A stretch of 64,000 bases of DNA from Paguma larvata (GCA_030068075.1 CM057825.1:81917123-81981122), one strand, 5' to 3'; shown: positions 22,333 through 34,913, numbered from the stretch's first letter. Notes: generated from the sequence alone by a model not told the origin. Translations and numbers: made by a program.

Positions 22333-24852
22333 CTGGGCAAACTGCAAACTACTGACCATTTTATAATTCCTCCTATTTTGTAGCCCTGATTTAGATGATC
22401 TTGTCATTGCTGGTTTACCCAAACATGGGGGTAGCAGTCATACATAGAAATGCCTTCCCATCACTCTGTGGAAACTTCAGTGAAGAAAAAAGGAGTCCAG
22501 ATTTCTAAACTAGAAATCTCATTCTAATATGTGCCTCCCAAGCTTCATCTGCTTAGGCTTGTGTCTGAATTCCAGAAAGGGGACACCTCATTTGAGAATC
22601 TTTTGTATTTGAAATGGTCAGCTAGCATCTTTACATCAGGTTAAGTATGGAATCATCCCAAACAATTTAATTTAATAGGAGATATTTTCATCGTTTTCAA
22701 TGTTTCTCCTTCAAAATATATGCTTAGATTATAGTTTTCTAAATCATTCTTTACATAGTACAACAGTGCACTGAGCAGGTCTAGTCTGAGAAACACTAAT
22801 TTTTATGCAACTTGGATCTACTTTGTATGGTCTCAAGACCATCTCATATATGGATTCCACATTCATTGCAGCACATTAATAGGGCCTTGGTAAATATATA
22901 ATAGGACCATGTTATATATTTATAATAGAGCTAATAGCCAACACATACATGAACCCTGTTCTTCTAACCGTTGGTAAAATCAGGAGGAAGTGGAGATGAA
23001 TTGATAACACTCACTGAATCATATACCAGACCAATAAATTTGATAAAACATCATAATTAGGATGATTCTTGGAATCATTTTTATGGATCCAGCTTAGATT
23101 GACCCTTGGTTTGAAGGAACTAATAGTATACCAGGAACATGGGTCAATGGCTGGCCTTTGCTAACTTTTTAAAAAGAAATATGTCATGATATTTATATAT
23201 CATGCTTATATGAAAATTTGCTCAGTTCATTTGACATTATGTTACTGATCCAAAGACCACGTAACCGGGGTGTGCTCAATGTAGACAATGCTTATATTTA
23301 CTCAATTCCTTGTTCAGCGACTTTTAACGGAGTACTTTTTTGACTAGTTATGCCAAGTTGGCTCATCTGTTTCACAAACCGTCTTTAATTCACAAATTAA
23401 AGATCCTGCAAACAATCACAAGTCCTTGAGAATCATCACAGCCTTCTCGGTCAGTCAATTAGCAAAGTTTGTACAACGAAAGGATTTCAAATAATATAAT
23501 ACTTTAGTTTTGCCTAAAAAGTTACCCATATGCAAGTGGACGTTGAAAAAAAAAAATGGACTACTTCAGTCATACATCCAAACATTCAAACACATAACAC
23601 TAATTTGAGGTTCCTACATTAAGATTCTCTTTTACATTGTGAAACAAGTTTCTACCTGAAGCAGTATATATTTTGTAGTTAGAGGTGATGGTTGGTGTCA
23701 CACACACAAAAAAAATCTTTTTAATTGATACTCTGTTTTTCACAATAAAAAGTATTTTTTTCTTGGGTAATTGAAAGCTGGTTGGAAGTGCTCTAAAAGA
23801 AGTTACCTTTATTTTTATTTTGAAATTTTATCATGTTTATGTGTGCATTATAACAAATCACATGGTAGAGAAGGATTTTAATGAAAAGCAGTCCTCCAAT
23901 TATTTTTGTCTTATTCCCATCCTCAATCTCCAGGGTCAATTTTTCTGACTATTTCTGTTATCATTCTTATGTAGGTTATCTTCATAACACTAGGTATGTT
24001 TATATGTCCATTTCTTAATTTCCAACTTGAGACTGTCTGTTTGCTTCCTAAGAAAGGCAAGATTTATCTCTTTCTATTTCTTCTTCCCTCCCCCAACTTC
24101 CAAAGTTTGACAGTTTTATCATTACGTTGACAACTTCCATCCATTACCTTGTAAGTCTGAATGATTTACAGATACCCCTACTTATCAAACCTTTGATTCC
24201 AGTCAGTGTTTTAACTACTCTTCTCTCCACCTTTTCTCTTCCTCATTTTTTTCTGGTTTACTTTAACTTATCAGGCTGGTTAATACATTCTCTTCTTCAC
24301 ACACAAGTAATTCTTGCATGTTTAGTCCATGGGTCGATTTTTAAAGCTGGAAACCAATTTACAGTGTCTACATTATTATGACCATGTGAATATTATTCAT
24401 TGCCAGAGGAAATAGGATGAAATTTCCTTCCTTTAAGGTCTAATGCCATGATCCCGGGGACACTTAAAAAAAAGAAACATTTCTAGGATCAAAGTCACCT
24501 AGATTCTTATTTTCTACATACCATTCAAGTGCTAAGAATCATGGTGCATTTTATTTGGGCTTACATTTGAACCATAGTATTTTGTCATTTGTTCATTTTC
24601 TTGGTAACTTTGTATTTCTCTGAAGGTGTTTATCAAAATCTCAAAGTTTCCTTCTTTTTATGAATATTAGCTTTCTTGAATTCCTTCCCCTCCCCCTTTT
24701 ATTTCATGAAGGCCTCTTTCCTGAGGTTTCAACTTGGACTAGCTCATTTTTAGACCTGACAAATAAGCCATCAGCCTAGATTTGTGTTGAAGGATTTCTT
24801 GGGTTGTAGTCTCCATTCCTGAGATCCAATATTTTTTGGATATATTAGTATT
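22333..24852. other. Unique AT-rich non-coding DNA
   Basis: No gene recognised. 23840-24420 is T- and CT-rich and contains an 84-codon plus frame (24127-24381) without family resemblance; it may be a much-worn antisense LINE piece, but no landmark supports that. Confidence 0.4.
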
Positions 24853-24868
24853 TACATTTTAGTATTTA

Positions 24869-25087
24869 TTTTTTTATTTTTTTTTACTTTTATTTATTTT
24901 TGAGAGACATAGAGACAGAGCGTGAGCAGGGGAGGGGCAGAGAGAGAGGGAGACACAGAATCTGAAACAGGCTCCAGGCTCTGAGACATCAGCACAGAGC
25001 CTGACACGGGGCTCGAACTCACAAACCGCAAGATCATGACCTGAGCCGAAGTCGGACGCTTAACCGACTAAGCCACCCAGGCGCCCC
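24869..25087 (-). mobile_element. Carnivore tRNA-SINE, young copy
   Basis: Near-consensus reverse-complement copy with a clean head (gccacccaggcgcccc), 'gtcggacgcttaaccgacta', 'ggggctcgaactcacaaacc' and a T-rich tail. A perfect 16-bp duplication, tacattttagtattta, lies at 24853-24868 and 25088-25103. Confidence 0.97.
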
Positions 25088-25103
25088 TACATTTTAGTAT
25101 TTA

Positions 25104-25590
25104 AAAGATATTTTTGGGAACACATATGAAAATAACTGTCTAAGAAAGGATACATGGAAGGTGAATTTTTGAAGGCCCTCTCTGTTTGAACTGTCTTTGT
25201 TTAGCCCTCACATTTCAGTAACATTTTGGTGTGACCTAGAAGTCTAATCAAAAATATGTTTTCCCCTACAATTCTTTATTCTTTTATAATCTGGTACTGT
25301 TGAGGTGAATTACAGTTGCAGGCTCAATTTTATTTATTTTAATAAATTGCTTTATTTGTTTGGAAAATCGTAGTACCTCTATCCTTGTAGTTCTTAAGTT
25401 TGCACAAGGATAGTTGAAAAAATATTTCCTTGAGTACTGGGCACTTGAATTATCAAAATCTATTAAATCTAAAGACTTTTGACTTAAATTCTCTGCTATT
25501 ATTCTTCTAATAATTGGATAATTTCTTCTCAACTTTGTTTTTCTAGAGCTATCTTTTAGTAGGACATTCATGGCCTGTAACTACTTTTTT
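25104..25590. other. Unique AT-rich non-coding DNA
   Basis: Nothing recognised. The 95-codon minus frame at 25284-25571 resembles no family I know. Confidence 0.4.
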
Positions 25591-25604
25591 CTCTCACATT
25601 TTTT

Positions 25605-25785
25605 TTAATGTTTATTTTTGAGAGAGACAGAGCATGACAGGGGGAGGAGAGGAGAGAGAGGGAGACAGAGAATCTGAAGCAGGCTCCAGGCCCTGAGCTG
25701 TCAGCACACAGCCTGATGTGGGGCTGGAACTCATGCATCACGAGATCATGAGTGATGCTTTACAGACTGAGCCACCCAGGAAGCC
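25605..25785 (-). mobile_element. Carnivore tRNA-SINE
   Basis: Reverse-complement copy of about 181 bp with 'aatgtttatttttgagagag', 'gagctgtcagcacacagcct' and a worn head 'gagccacccaggaagcc'. The duplication ctctcacatttttt occurs at 25591-25604 and 25786-25799. Confidence 0.95.
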
Positions 25786-25860
25786 CTCTCACATTTTTTG
25801 TTAATCTCTCTGTTATACCTATTGGGTCAGAATACCGCTTCTCCTTCTTTTCCTCCTCCT

Positions 25861-26051
25861 TATTTTATTGTTTGTTTTGAGAGCAAGCTGGCCCCAGAGG
25901 AGGGGCAGAGAGAGAAAGAGAGAAGAATCTCAAGCAGGCTCTGCACCCAACACAGAGCCCAAAGTGGGGCTCGATCCCAAGACCTTGAGATCATGACTTG
26001 AGCTAAAATCAAGACTCAGAAGCTTAACCAACTGAGACACCCAGGGACATC
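25861..26051 (-). mobile_element. Carnivore tRNA-SINE, older copy
   Basis: Reverse-complement copy with 'agaatctcaagcaggctctg', 'cccaaagtggggctcgatcc', 'gagatcatgacttgagctaa' and the head 'tgagacacccagggacat'. It is more diverged than the two neighbours and has no clear target duplication. Third same-strand SINE within 1.2 kb. Confidence 0.9.
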
Positions 26052-26643
26052 TCTCCTCCCTTTTTTTTTTTTTAATTGAATCTTTAATCTCTAATCACCT
26101 AAGCACACTAATTGTATTCTTTAATATTTTTGTGTTCCTTTTACATAGCATTGTGTTTTTGTTTCATTGACCTAACTAATGTCGCCCCTGATCTCTGTTT
26201 TACAAGAGAGGTTTTTGTTGTTTTCTCCTCTTTTGTTTATTGAATTATCCATTACCTTTCTTAGCTCCACAGTCATTTTTTTCTGTTTATCTTGGTATTT
26301 CTCTTTGATGTTGTTGATTTTGCACTCACCTGATGATCTTATTTGTCTGTTCATACTTAAGAAAAAAGAATGGTTACCGGACACGGGTTTCTTGGGCAGA
26401 ACTGCAGACATGCAAATAGTTCTTTTCATGCACATCAGTTGAATAGGCAGTAAGACTTGCTCATATGAGTATGATGGGCCATCAGGGTTATCATAGATTT
26501 ACGAAGCAAGGCGCTAAGTATGTGATCACACGTTACGTGTCAGAATAATCAGGGCTGTATTCAGGACTTCCATATACACACCAGCCTTACTGTTTCTCTC
26601 TCCAGACCTCTCATTTAATTTCTTTCGTAAACAATGTCCTGAG

Positions 26644-26672
26644 TTTGTTGTTTTTGTTTGTTTGTTTGTTTG
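26644..26672. repeat. (GTTT)n simple repeat
   Basis: Consecutive gttt units ending at gtcccc. Confidence 0.85.
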
Positions 26673-27401
26673 TCCCCTGCACCCCCCTTCTATAAACACG
26701 AATGCTGGACTACCTTGGGGCAGTATGGCTTGGCATATTATCTAAAATAATGACTCTTCTATTATCATTCTTCTTCCACGTTATCTCTGCCTCTAAGCCC
26801 AAAGCCATTTCAGTGGTCTGGTGGAAACACGGATTCTCACCTCCCAAGGGATGAGAGACTTCTGTAGCAAATTGTCCTCTGCTCATTGATTTACACACTT
26901 CTGTCTACTTTCAGTCTTCCAAAACCTCACTGAAATATCTTTGATGATATTGATAACCACCTGCCCTGTTTGATTCTCTGGGTTTATTAATTTTATGTGT
27001 TCCATGTGTTTTTTATTCAGAAAGCCCTCAAGAAGAAAACGGGATTAATTCATCTTCTCAGTATATCATCTTGAATTGAAAGTCAAGAAGTGATACGCAA
27101 ATTCTGAGGTTTCTAAAAGCTCATCATCTTGAAATAAATAAATATTAATGGCATGCACATTTAAAATTGATAACAATGAAACATTTATTTCTTTTCCCTA
27201 AGATAATTATAACAAGTTATCTTAAAGCTCTTGTGAACAAATGATAAATTTTAAGAGAAAGCAAACAGACAGAAATTTCCCTTTAAGGTTTTCTTTTTTC
27301 AAGACTGAGGCATCCCCATAACCAATGAATGGACGTGATATTTTAAGTTCAAAGGCTGAGTCATGTTTCAGGGTTGGAATATGAGGATCCTAAAGATGAA
27401 C

Positions 27402-27436
27402 TAGAGAGAGAGAGAGAGAGAGAGTGTGTGTGTGTG
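27402..27436. repeat. (GA)n(GT)n compound microsatellite
   Basis: About eleven GA units followed directly by six GT units. Confidence 0.92.
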
Positions 27437-28439
27437 CATGTATGTTTCCCCTTTCATTTGGAAACTAAAGATACTTTCCTTGTTTCATGGCAAAGATTTA
27501 GCCAGGATTATGGGATTTATGAGAAAAAGGGTGTTTTATTGTTTCACAGGAAGCTTTTTATCTGAATCATCAGTATATGGCTTGTTACTTATCAGTTCTG
27601 TCATCCTGGGATCTTTTTCCTCCAGAATTTATAATATGATAGCTCTTTTTCCTAAAGGGACATGAAAAGTGCCGCTCAGTGAGCTGCTTCTGTGCCACTG
27701 AATACTATTTAGATTTCCATTTTTACACTGTAGTGAAAAGGGCCATTAACTCTTTATTGAGAACTCATTTGGTACACAGGTATTAATTTAATTATTCCTT
27801 TATTGGAAGCATGGTTGAAGGCAGTTATGAAGTTAGTGATTTGACTTGTTTCTGGTAGTTGCATATATCTGATATTTTATTAATATCATAAATGAATTAT
27901 GAATGACATCATAATGCATTATATTGTATTATTTTATAATTAAGCTATAAAACCATTCTTATTTTAGTAGTGATAATATGATAAATTACTGTAAAGGCCA
28001 TGGTCCATAATAAAAGATACACATTTTTCTTTCAAACAACTCACACATATGCCAAGATTTTATGATAATTTTCTCATCTTAACTACTTAAATGTGTGATG
28101 GAAGTTATCAGTGTCTGTTCCTCAGGATGATTCAGAATTGAGATCTTATGAAGTAATGCGTGTACTAAGTGATTTCTAAATAAGGGTTATTAAAATGTCA
28201 GATAAAGCAAATCCTCTGTATATATAAATGTTTATTTTCTCTGGAAATCATACTTGTAAACAATGTGCACTATCCAGGGAGGCTGCAATTCGAGGCTTCA
28301 TTTTGCAGAAGTACAGTGAGGATGTAATGTGATAGAAGCTAGACATGAAATCTGTGACCCCAAACTGGGTGTGTATGTTTAGTTATCATAGATATATGGT
28401 GATTAGTTTGCTCTATAGCAACAATTTAAGGTTTCGCCA

Positions 28440-28760
28440 GTTTTTCCAATTGCATTTCACTTCTTAGAATTCATGTCAAAAGTCAAAGGTCATGATTTTC
28501 AGCTATTAATCTTGCCTGTCTGGAAAAACAATCCAAGTGTGTTTAGCTGGAAGAGCCGCCTCAAGCTGTTGACTGTAAAGAACTAAACTTTAGAATGTTG
28601 CAGTTTATGTAACCAATTGCCCATACTTAAGTTTCAATGACAGATCTTTTTATTTTGTTTATCACCAAGTGACAATGCGGACATGTCAGGATACGGCTTT
28701 AGATGTGCTGTGCGGTCATTGGAAGCAGTATTCCTAAATTGATTTTTTGGCCCAGGTCTC
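28440..28760. promoter_or_regulatory. Candidate conserved non-coding element
   Basis: Repeat-free, mixed-composition stretch inside AT-rich DNA, with a TGACAG (MEIS/TGIF-type) core near 28638 and several dense, non-repetitive segments. The function is inferred from texture only. Confidence 0.2.
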
Positions 28761-29538
28761 TCAAAACTCTTTAAAAAGCGTTTTATTGTTATAAAGTCTC
28801 TTAAAACTTATTTAAAGCATCTTATTGTTAGATGCAACCAGGAAGAGAAAAATTAAGCTTTTTATTTACACAAGGAGGAGAGTTAATCACTTTGTCTTCT
28901 TGATTATCAGTTGTTTGGTTAATCAGAAAAGCTATGTTATTACAGTATTTTTTGTAGGCGGCAGTTTAGGAGATAAACTCCAAATGGTGTCATGGCGAAA
29001 TGTGTTACTGGAAATTGAAATTCCAATTTTAAAATTAGACAGGCATTTTGTGTGTTTATCATATTAGAATAATTAAGTTTCTGCTGCAGATTAGAATGTA
29101 AACTTTTAGCAAAAGGATACTCTTGCTATATTTTGGTAACACAAATGTTATTATGAAAGCACTGTAGGGTTTTGGGCTTTTCTGGATAATTATGAGTAAA
29201 TGATCATTTTGTAATGAAATCATCCTCGGCTTGTGACTCTCAACTGATGTTTCCATCTGGTGTTTGTCATGTAAAGAGGTCCATTCAGCAGTATTAAGCA
29301 GTTTGAAAAAATACCGAGGAAACTTCTGTATTTACAGAGGGTCCTCATTCGATGTGGCGTTTCCGTATTTCTCTCTCTCATATTTATATTCTCTCTCTCC
29401 TTCCCTCTCTCTCTGGAGGTCATTTTCTTCATAGGAGTTCATAAAGACGTTGGGGTTTTATTCCTACTTCACCTAAAAAAGTTGAATGAGTCCAATCATT
29501 TTCTATATATTCCTCATTTATCTTACATAGAAAATATA
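28761..29538. other. Unique non-coding DNA
   Basis: No repeat recognised apart from a CT-rich stretch at 29370-29414. The 80-codon plus frame at 28825-29067 and the minus frames at 29059-29432 show no family resemblance. Confidence 0.4.
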
Positions 29539-29759
29539 GGGGTGCCTGGGTGGCTCAGTCAGTTAAGTGTCTGACTTCGCTCTGGTCATGATCTCACGGT
29601 TCTTGGGTTTGAGTCCCATGTCAGGCTCTGTGCTGCCAGGCTCAGAGCCTGGAGCCTGCTTCAGATTCTACGTTTCCCCTTCTCTCAGCCCCTACTATAC
29701 TCTCTCTCTCTCTCTCTCTCTTTCTCAAAAATAAATAAACATTAAAAAATTAAAAAAAT
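29539..29759 (+). mobile_element. Carnivore tRNA-SINE (felid subtype)
   Basis: Plus-strand copy with head ggggtgcctgggtggctcag, 'ggtcatgatctcacggttct', 'ctcagagcctggagcctgct', a long (TC)n stretch at 29700-29724 and 'aataaataaacattaaaa'. Flanks are only weakly alike, so no target duplication is claimed. Confidence 0.96.
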
Positions 29760-30069
29760 ACATAAATACTGCTTTAAACAGATTTGTTACTTGGGTAATG
29801 TTGAGGTCTACAAAAAATAAAAGAGATCCAACCAAAGGGCATTTCTTTCTTAATCTCAATATCTAAATTATCCTCTGATGAGAAACTTTACAATAAACTT
29901 CTCCCTTCTACACTACCCTTTTGAATCAAGCCCCCTCTTTATCCACACAATTAAGTGCGAATTATCTAGTTCAGCCGTATACCAGAGAATTCCCTGTAAA
30001 GCTTTTCCCATGTATGAGTCACCCATTTCATAGTTAAAATATGCACAGGTCCAATTTTCCAGAATGCTT
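29760..30069. other. Unique AT-rich non-coding DNA
   Basis: Nothing recognised. Confidence 0.4.
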
Positions 30070-31030
30070 TTTTTTTTTAATTAGAAAACAAAAGAAGCTT
30101 CACTGAGTTATATGTTCAAAAATGTGTTCTGTCACATTTTTCCTTGCTAGGTGTTTCCCTTGTCAGGCCTGATTGCCTTCCCAGGCATCCGCTTGGCCCC
30201 GTTGCTCTGCTCTGTTTTATCTTGCAATAGGACCCGACTTCCGCAGGATAGGTTTCTTAGCTGACTTTTGGCTGGATGTTTGCATCTGAAGCATTACTGA
30301 GAGTTTGGAGAGCAGGAGTGGAGAATGTGGAGTGATTTCACTTCTCTAGGCCTTAACAGCGTCTCCCTCAGTTGGCACTGTCTCTTCTCCTGGAAGATCA
30401 CAAAATGGTTTTAGCATCTTCCACGTGAACATGTCTTTGAGCTCCAGTAAGATGATTGGCCCCTTGTCCCTCAAGTATAGATGCCTGTCATTACTAATAC
30501 ACAGCTCACTGTCCCATTCTGGTCTGGGGTGGTGCCCTCCTGCATAGCTCTTGGGCCCGAGCCTACACCCCACCATCTGGCCTCTGAGGTGAGGTGCCCT
30601 GGACTGTGACTGAGGTGGGGAGGGAAGGGAGGCATCCATGAGCATTAGGGTTTGTGTGAGAGATGGTGTGAGCCAGACACCTTATGAGCGAGTCTGGGAC
30701 AAAGGGCCACCAGCACCAAGGGGATCCCAGGTATACCACCCCTGTAGAGCTCCCAACATCTTATGAGATCCGGCTTCCTCTGGGAAGTGTGGCAGGGGCT
30801 ACAGCGCCTTAGAGTCTGATTCTACCACTTTCTGAGCCGTCCCTGACACAGAGCACCTTCCAGCCCATCCGCCACTGCTCCTCTTTCAGGACCTGCACTG
30901 ACTCCTCCCACACATACCCAAAGTCACAGAGTGAACCCTGCAGCCTCAAAATGTGTCTTGTTTACTTTCTGGGAAAACTCCATACACTACCCATAGGGAT
31001 CAAAGCCCCTCACCTGCCTTCTAGCATCAC
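30070..31030 (-). pseudogene. GC-rich block, possible processed retrocopy
   Basis: About 30140-30960 is far richer in G+C than its surroundings. On the minus strand it ends in an A-run (30070-30079 on the plus strand reads T), as a retrocopied mRNA would. The longest minus frame, 30346-30645, gives 99 codons; its last third (30350-30510) is the most protein-like part and ends ..TEGDAVKA. Read upstream in the same frame it meets a stop after ..LSQTRS, then continues open for about 30 more codons, as a decayed coding region might. I do not recognise the protein. No AATAAA lies at the expected place and no target duplication was found. An unidentified old LTR is the main alternative. Confidence 0.3.
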
Positions 31031-31050
31031 CCATAAAAGAAAACATTTTT

Positions 31051-31248
31051 TAAATCCTAATTTATTTTGAGAGAAAGAGAGGATGAGTGGGGTTGGGGCG
31101 GAGAAAGAGGGAGACACAGAATCCAAAGCAGACTCCAGGCTTTGAGCTGTCAGCACAGAGCCCGACGCAGGTCTCAAACCCATGGACTGCAAGATCATGA
31201 CCTGAGCCAAAGTTGGCTGCCCAACCGACTGAGCCACCGAGGGGCCCC
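31051..31248 (-). mobile_element. Carnivore tRNA-SINE, second unit of a dimer
   Basis: Reverse-complement copy: 'cctaatttattttgagagaa', 'gagctgtcagcacagagccc' and the head 'gagccaccgaggggcccc'. Its 5' end (right) joins directly to the tail of the next unit with no target duplication between them. Confidence 0.95.
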
Positions 31249-31437
31249 TAAATGTTTATTTATATTTGACAGAGAGAGGCAGACAGAGCATCCATGCGGA
31301 AAGGGCAGAGAGAGAGGGAGACAAAGAATCTGAAGCAGGCTCCAGGCTCTGAGCTGTCAGCACAGAGCCCAATGTGGGGCTGGAACTCACAGACTGTAAG
31401 ATCATGACCTAAGCTGAGCCAGCCACCCAGGTGCCCC
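31249..31437 (-). mobile_element. Carnivore tRNA-SINE, first unit of a dimer
   Basis: Reverse-complement copy: tail 'taaatgtttatttatatttg', 'gagctgtcagcacagagccc' and the head 'gccacccaggtgcccc'. Only the dimer as a whole is flanked by a duplication: aagaaaacattttt at 31037-31050 and aagaaaaacattttt at 31438-31452. Confidence 0.95.
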
Positions 31438-31452
31438 AAGAAAAACATTTTT

Positions 31453-32544
31453 ATAATGAATCAAAAAGTTTTAGCTATAGAAAACAATTAGTCCTCAAAA
31501 TCCATTCTTGTTAAGTTCCCTGTAAAATAGTAAGCTTACATTCCATAATCATTCTCAGGAACAGGAAATCACTATGCTTTTGGTCCAAGATAATCTTTGG
31601 GTTTTTTCATTCACTTTACTCTGATTGTCTCTGTAACCCTTTTCTAAATCCTGATGTCACCAATTACCTGCCTGGAACTTCCTTTGTTTTATCTACCTGA
31701 GATGGTTCCCCTTTTGCTCCTTGGATCTTAACAGGTACAGGAGTCCACTTATATTCCCAGATGATGGGCAGGAGAAAGAGACCTTACCATGTGCTTAACT
31801 CTTTCCTATATGCTGTAACGTCTCATGCTTTTTGTTCCAGTGGAAGAGCCGCCAGTAAATAGGATAACTAAAGAAAGTGTATGGTGTGTTGGAGAGTAGT
31901 ATGTGCAAGAGATAGAAAGAGAGCAGAGGAAGTGAATGGAAAGTGAGATTAATTTAAAAAGTGTTCATGACAAAATTAAATTAAACAAAACGCTCTCTCC
32001 TGAGAGTTTTCCTTCGCTGAATCTTTTCCAGCACTGAGGTGGTGCCTGGCACAAACCAATTCTCAAAAAATATTAACTTGAAGATATGAATATAAAGAAG
32101 GGAGTGATGTGTATGGACTAGAGTCGTTGGCAGTAGTTTTATGGAAGAAACATGATTTCATTTAGTCCTTGAAGCACAGACAGGATTTGGAAAACATTAC
32201 TTTTGTGTAACTTCTCTTAATTAAATCAATACTCTCCTCTATTTCATATCACATAAAACCTTGGCGGAGATGATATTAAGGATGAACTGCATGTCTCTTC
32301 CTATCCCAACATCAATTAGAAAGTAATGGTTTATTTGCAAGTTGAATATATTTGTGTCTATGTATATGTATGTACAAGTAAAAGGGAAGTGAAAATTTCC
32401 TATTACACATTAATCCCCCTAAATTCAATCCTGCTATTTCAGTTGCACTTACCTCATTTTTAATTTTGCCTTATAGAAAGGTATGTTTTAGATATCAGTC
32501 TGTTTCAATAAACTGACAGTTACTTTCTAATGTGTTTGGTCTAT
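31453..32544. other. Unique non-coding DNA
   Basis: No gene or clear repeat recognised. Confidence 0.4.
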
Positions 32545-32900
32545 TGGAATTTTATTTTCATTTCTTCACTCAGCAATTATCTATTGCATGCCTACAGTGC
32601 TCTAAAGACTTTTGTAGTTTCTGAAGATATCATAATGAGACAAGAATGTCTGCCTCTGCGGGCTTACATTTTAACAGAAGAGGTGGGGGGAAAAGCAGGA
32701 TAAAAATGTACAATGCCTGACATGTTCAATATTGATAAATGATAGAGAAGAGAAATGAAGCAGAGAAGAGAAGCTAGACAGGAGATGCGTGCGTGAGTGC
32801 TCCCGTCTTAGGCTGATGGTCAAAGTCCTCAAGAAGAAGAGAAGTTTCGATAAAAAACATGATGCAAGCAAAAGTGACCAGCCATTCACGTATCTGAGGG
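32545..32900 (+). repeat. Old interspersed-repeat remnant, class unresolved
   Basis: 'cactcagcaattatctattg', 'catgcctacagtgctctaaa', 'gcgggcttacattttaacag' and 'gataaatgatagagaagaga' follow the same plan as the pieces at 21365-21880 and 37515-37900. Strand is nominal. Confidence 0.45.
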
Positions 32901-34870
32901 AAGAGTGTGTCAGGTGGGAGGAACCTCAACTATAAAGGCTGGCGGCAGGAACACCCTAACGTGACTTAGTGCCCGGAATCACTTCCTTCCTGCTGGCAGG
33001 ATCTGAAGTTTGGTTTAGTTTCATTTGTATTGTTTCCTATAGCATTGTAAATCTGACTCCTATCACAGATAGCTAATGTGTCAGTGAAATTTCCAAAATC
33101 GATCTATTCTCAAAGGTGTTCAACTTTCATGACCTTCATATTTTTTCAATAGATTATTTACCACGGGTTTGAAAAATGATAGATCATTTTATAGGTTTTG
33201 AAAAATGATAGGCAAAGTGGACAAGAATTTTGCATGGGGCACTATGATCCAGGAGTTGGCATTAACATCCCCAGGCTGGTGAGAGGGTAAGAAAGAGAAA
33301 GGATTCAGTATCCTAATGTTAATAGAAAAGGAATGTCTTGACATATCAAAAGCCACGCTGGGAGTTTGTAAATTCCACGAGAATGACAATATCGTTGTAG
33401 GTAAGGATTGGGAATCGGGACAGGGTGATTGGCTTGTTTACCCGAGACATCGGCTCCAGGGAGCCATGAAACAAGACTCCTCCCTCCTCTTCTGACTTTT
33501 CAGCTGGTGCATATCTCTGCTAATCAATGAGTTCAGAAAAGAAGAATTAAAATAAAACCAAATTCCAAAAAAAAGTGATTATTCAGTAAAGTGAAAATGT
33601 CTATGTGGAAAATATTTCAAATCAAATCCTCAGAAAACAAAAACTCTGAATTTCCAAGAAATGCTGTGCATGTTGGCAGCGCAAACACAGGCACGCCCCA
33701 GATCTCTGGACTAACATATATGAGGTGTTAATAACCCACGGATTAGCATCCACACCCGCCTTCAGCTTACAGAGTGATTCAAAGGCCAGTCAGTTCCAAA
33801 AACTATGGCCAATCAGGAAGCTGCAGGATTATCACTGGATGACACAAATTTAAAAGCAGCAATATGATACACTTTTGAAAGAAAAGGTCTCCAAAGAACT
33901 CCTTAAGTATTCAAGTCTTGGGTTTCTTTCCGAAATTTAGCAAGTACTTATAAACTAAACTACTTTTGATTCTGTGCCTGTATCAAAGCAGATTTGGTGA
34001 AGTCGCAAGAGGTGTTTAACATAAACTTCTACTTTCCTCTTCTGAAATTTTTCCTTTTGGAGCCTAGAAATTTCCATGTCTGGTTTTATTCTTAATGGAA
34101 ACTCCTGGAAAAATGTGAAAAATCCATAGATCCAATAAATGCTTGGGAACTTTGGCATGGAAGGTCTGCTTCTGCTGTCTTTATCAAAAATAAATGCAAT
34201 TCCTATTCTCGTTATTGTTAAAAAATAGCATAATAAACCACTTCAAGGTTCCCACCAGATTTAACCTCCAGGGAGAAAAGTATGTAACAGCAACATAATC
34301 CAACAGTATGAGAAGAGAACTGAGTCAGTTGGCATATGAAAAAGTTTCATATGAAGGAGCAGGAAGTGATGGGGTCTCAACATGACAGAACTGAATTTGA
34401 ACAGGGAAATCTGTCTTCCATTTTTGTCACCTCAGAGCACAAAGCCAAACTGGAGTGACTTCATAGAGGAACAACAACATGATTAGGGCACCAAGGGCTT
34501 GATTTATGTGGAGAGATCAAAAGAGCACAGAGTAATGTATATTTTGGCTAAGTGATTGCTAAGAGGAGCATGATAAGAGGCTGCAAATATGTGAAAGATG
34601 TAAATGCCTCAGGAGAGGAAGAATCCTCTGGCAGGATGCAAATGGACAGCAGAGGACGAAGAAAATGTTTGAGCTAAAAATGAGCAGAGGGGGAATATGC
34701 TCACCGTGAGAACTGGTCCCATTCTTAGAAAATCAGTGTGTCCTCATTGTTGGGACTCTGGAAATGTTCCAAATAAAACCCCAGGAGGCCTACTGAAGGA
34801 GTTCTTTACTGTTGCAATACTGTGGAATCAGTGATCCCTTGAGTCAAGGGAGAAAGAAACCACAAGTGTG

Positions 34871-34872
<2 letters not shown>
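32901..34872. other. Unique non-coding DNA
   Basis: No gene recognised. 33640-33850 is mixed in composition with a GGATTA (OTX-type) core near 33740. A direct repeat, ggtttgaaaaatgatag, occurs at 33165-33181 and, with one extra T, at 33194-33211. Confidence 0.4.

Positions 34873-34911
<39 letters not shown>
34873..34911. repeat. (GT)n microsatellite
   Basis: About nineteen uninterrupted TG units. Length suggests it is polymorphic. Confidence 0.95.

Positions 34912-34913
<2 letters not shown>

Larger units (their letters stand above)
26052..28439. other. Unique AT-rich non-coding DNA
   Basis: T-rich up to 26450, with mirrored 87-codon frames on both strands (26172-26442) that match nothing. 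A (GTTT)n stretch lies at 26644-26672 and a GA/GT microsatellite at 27402-27436. No gene recognised. Confidence 0.4.
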
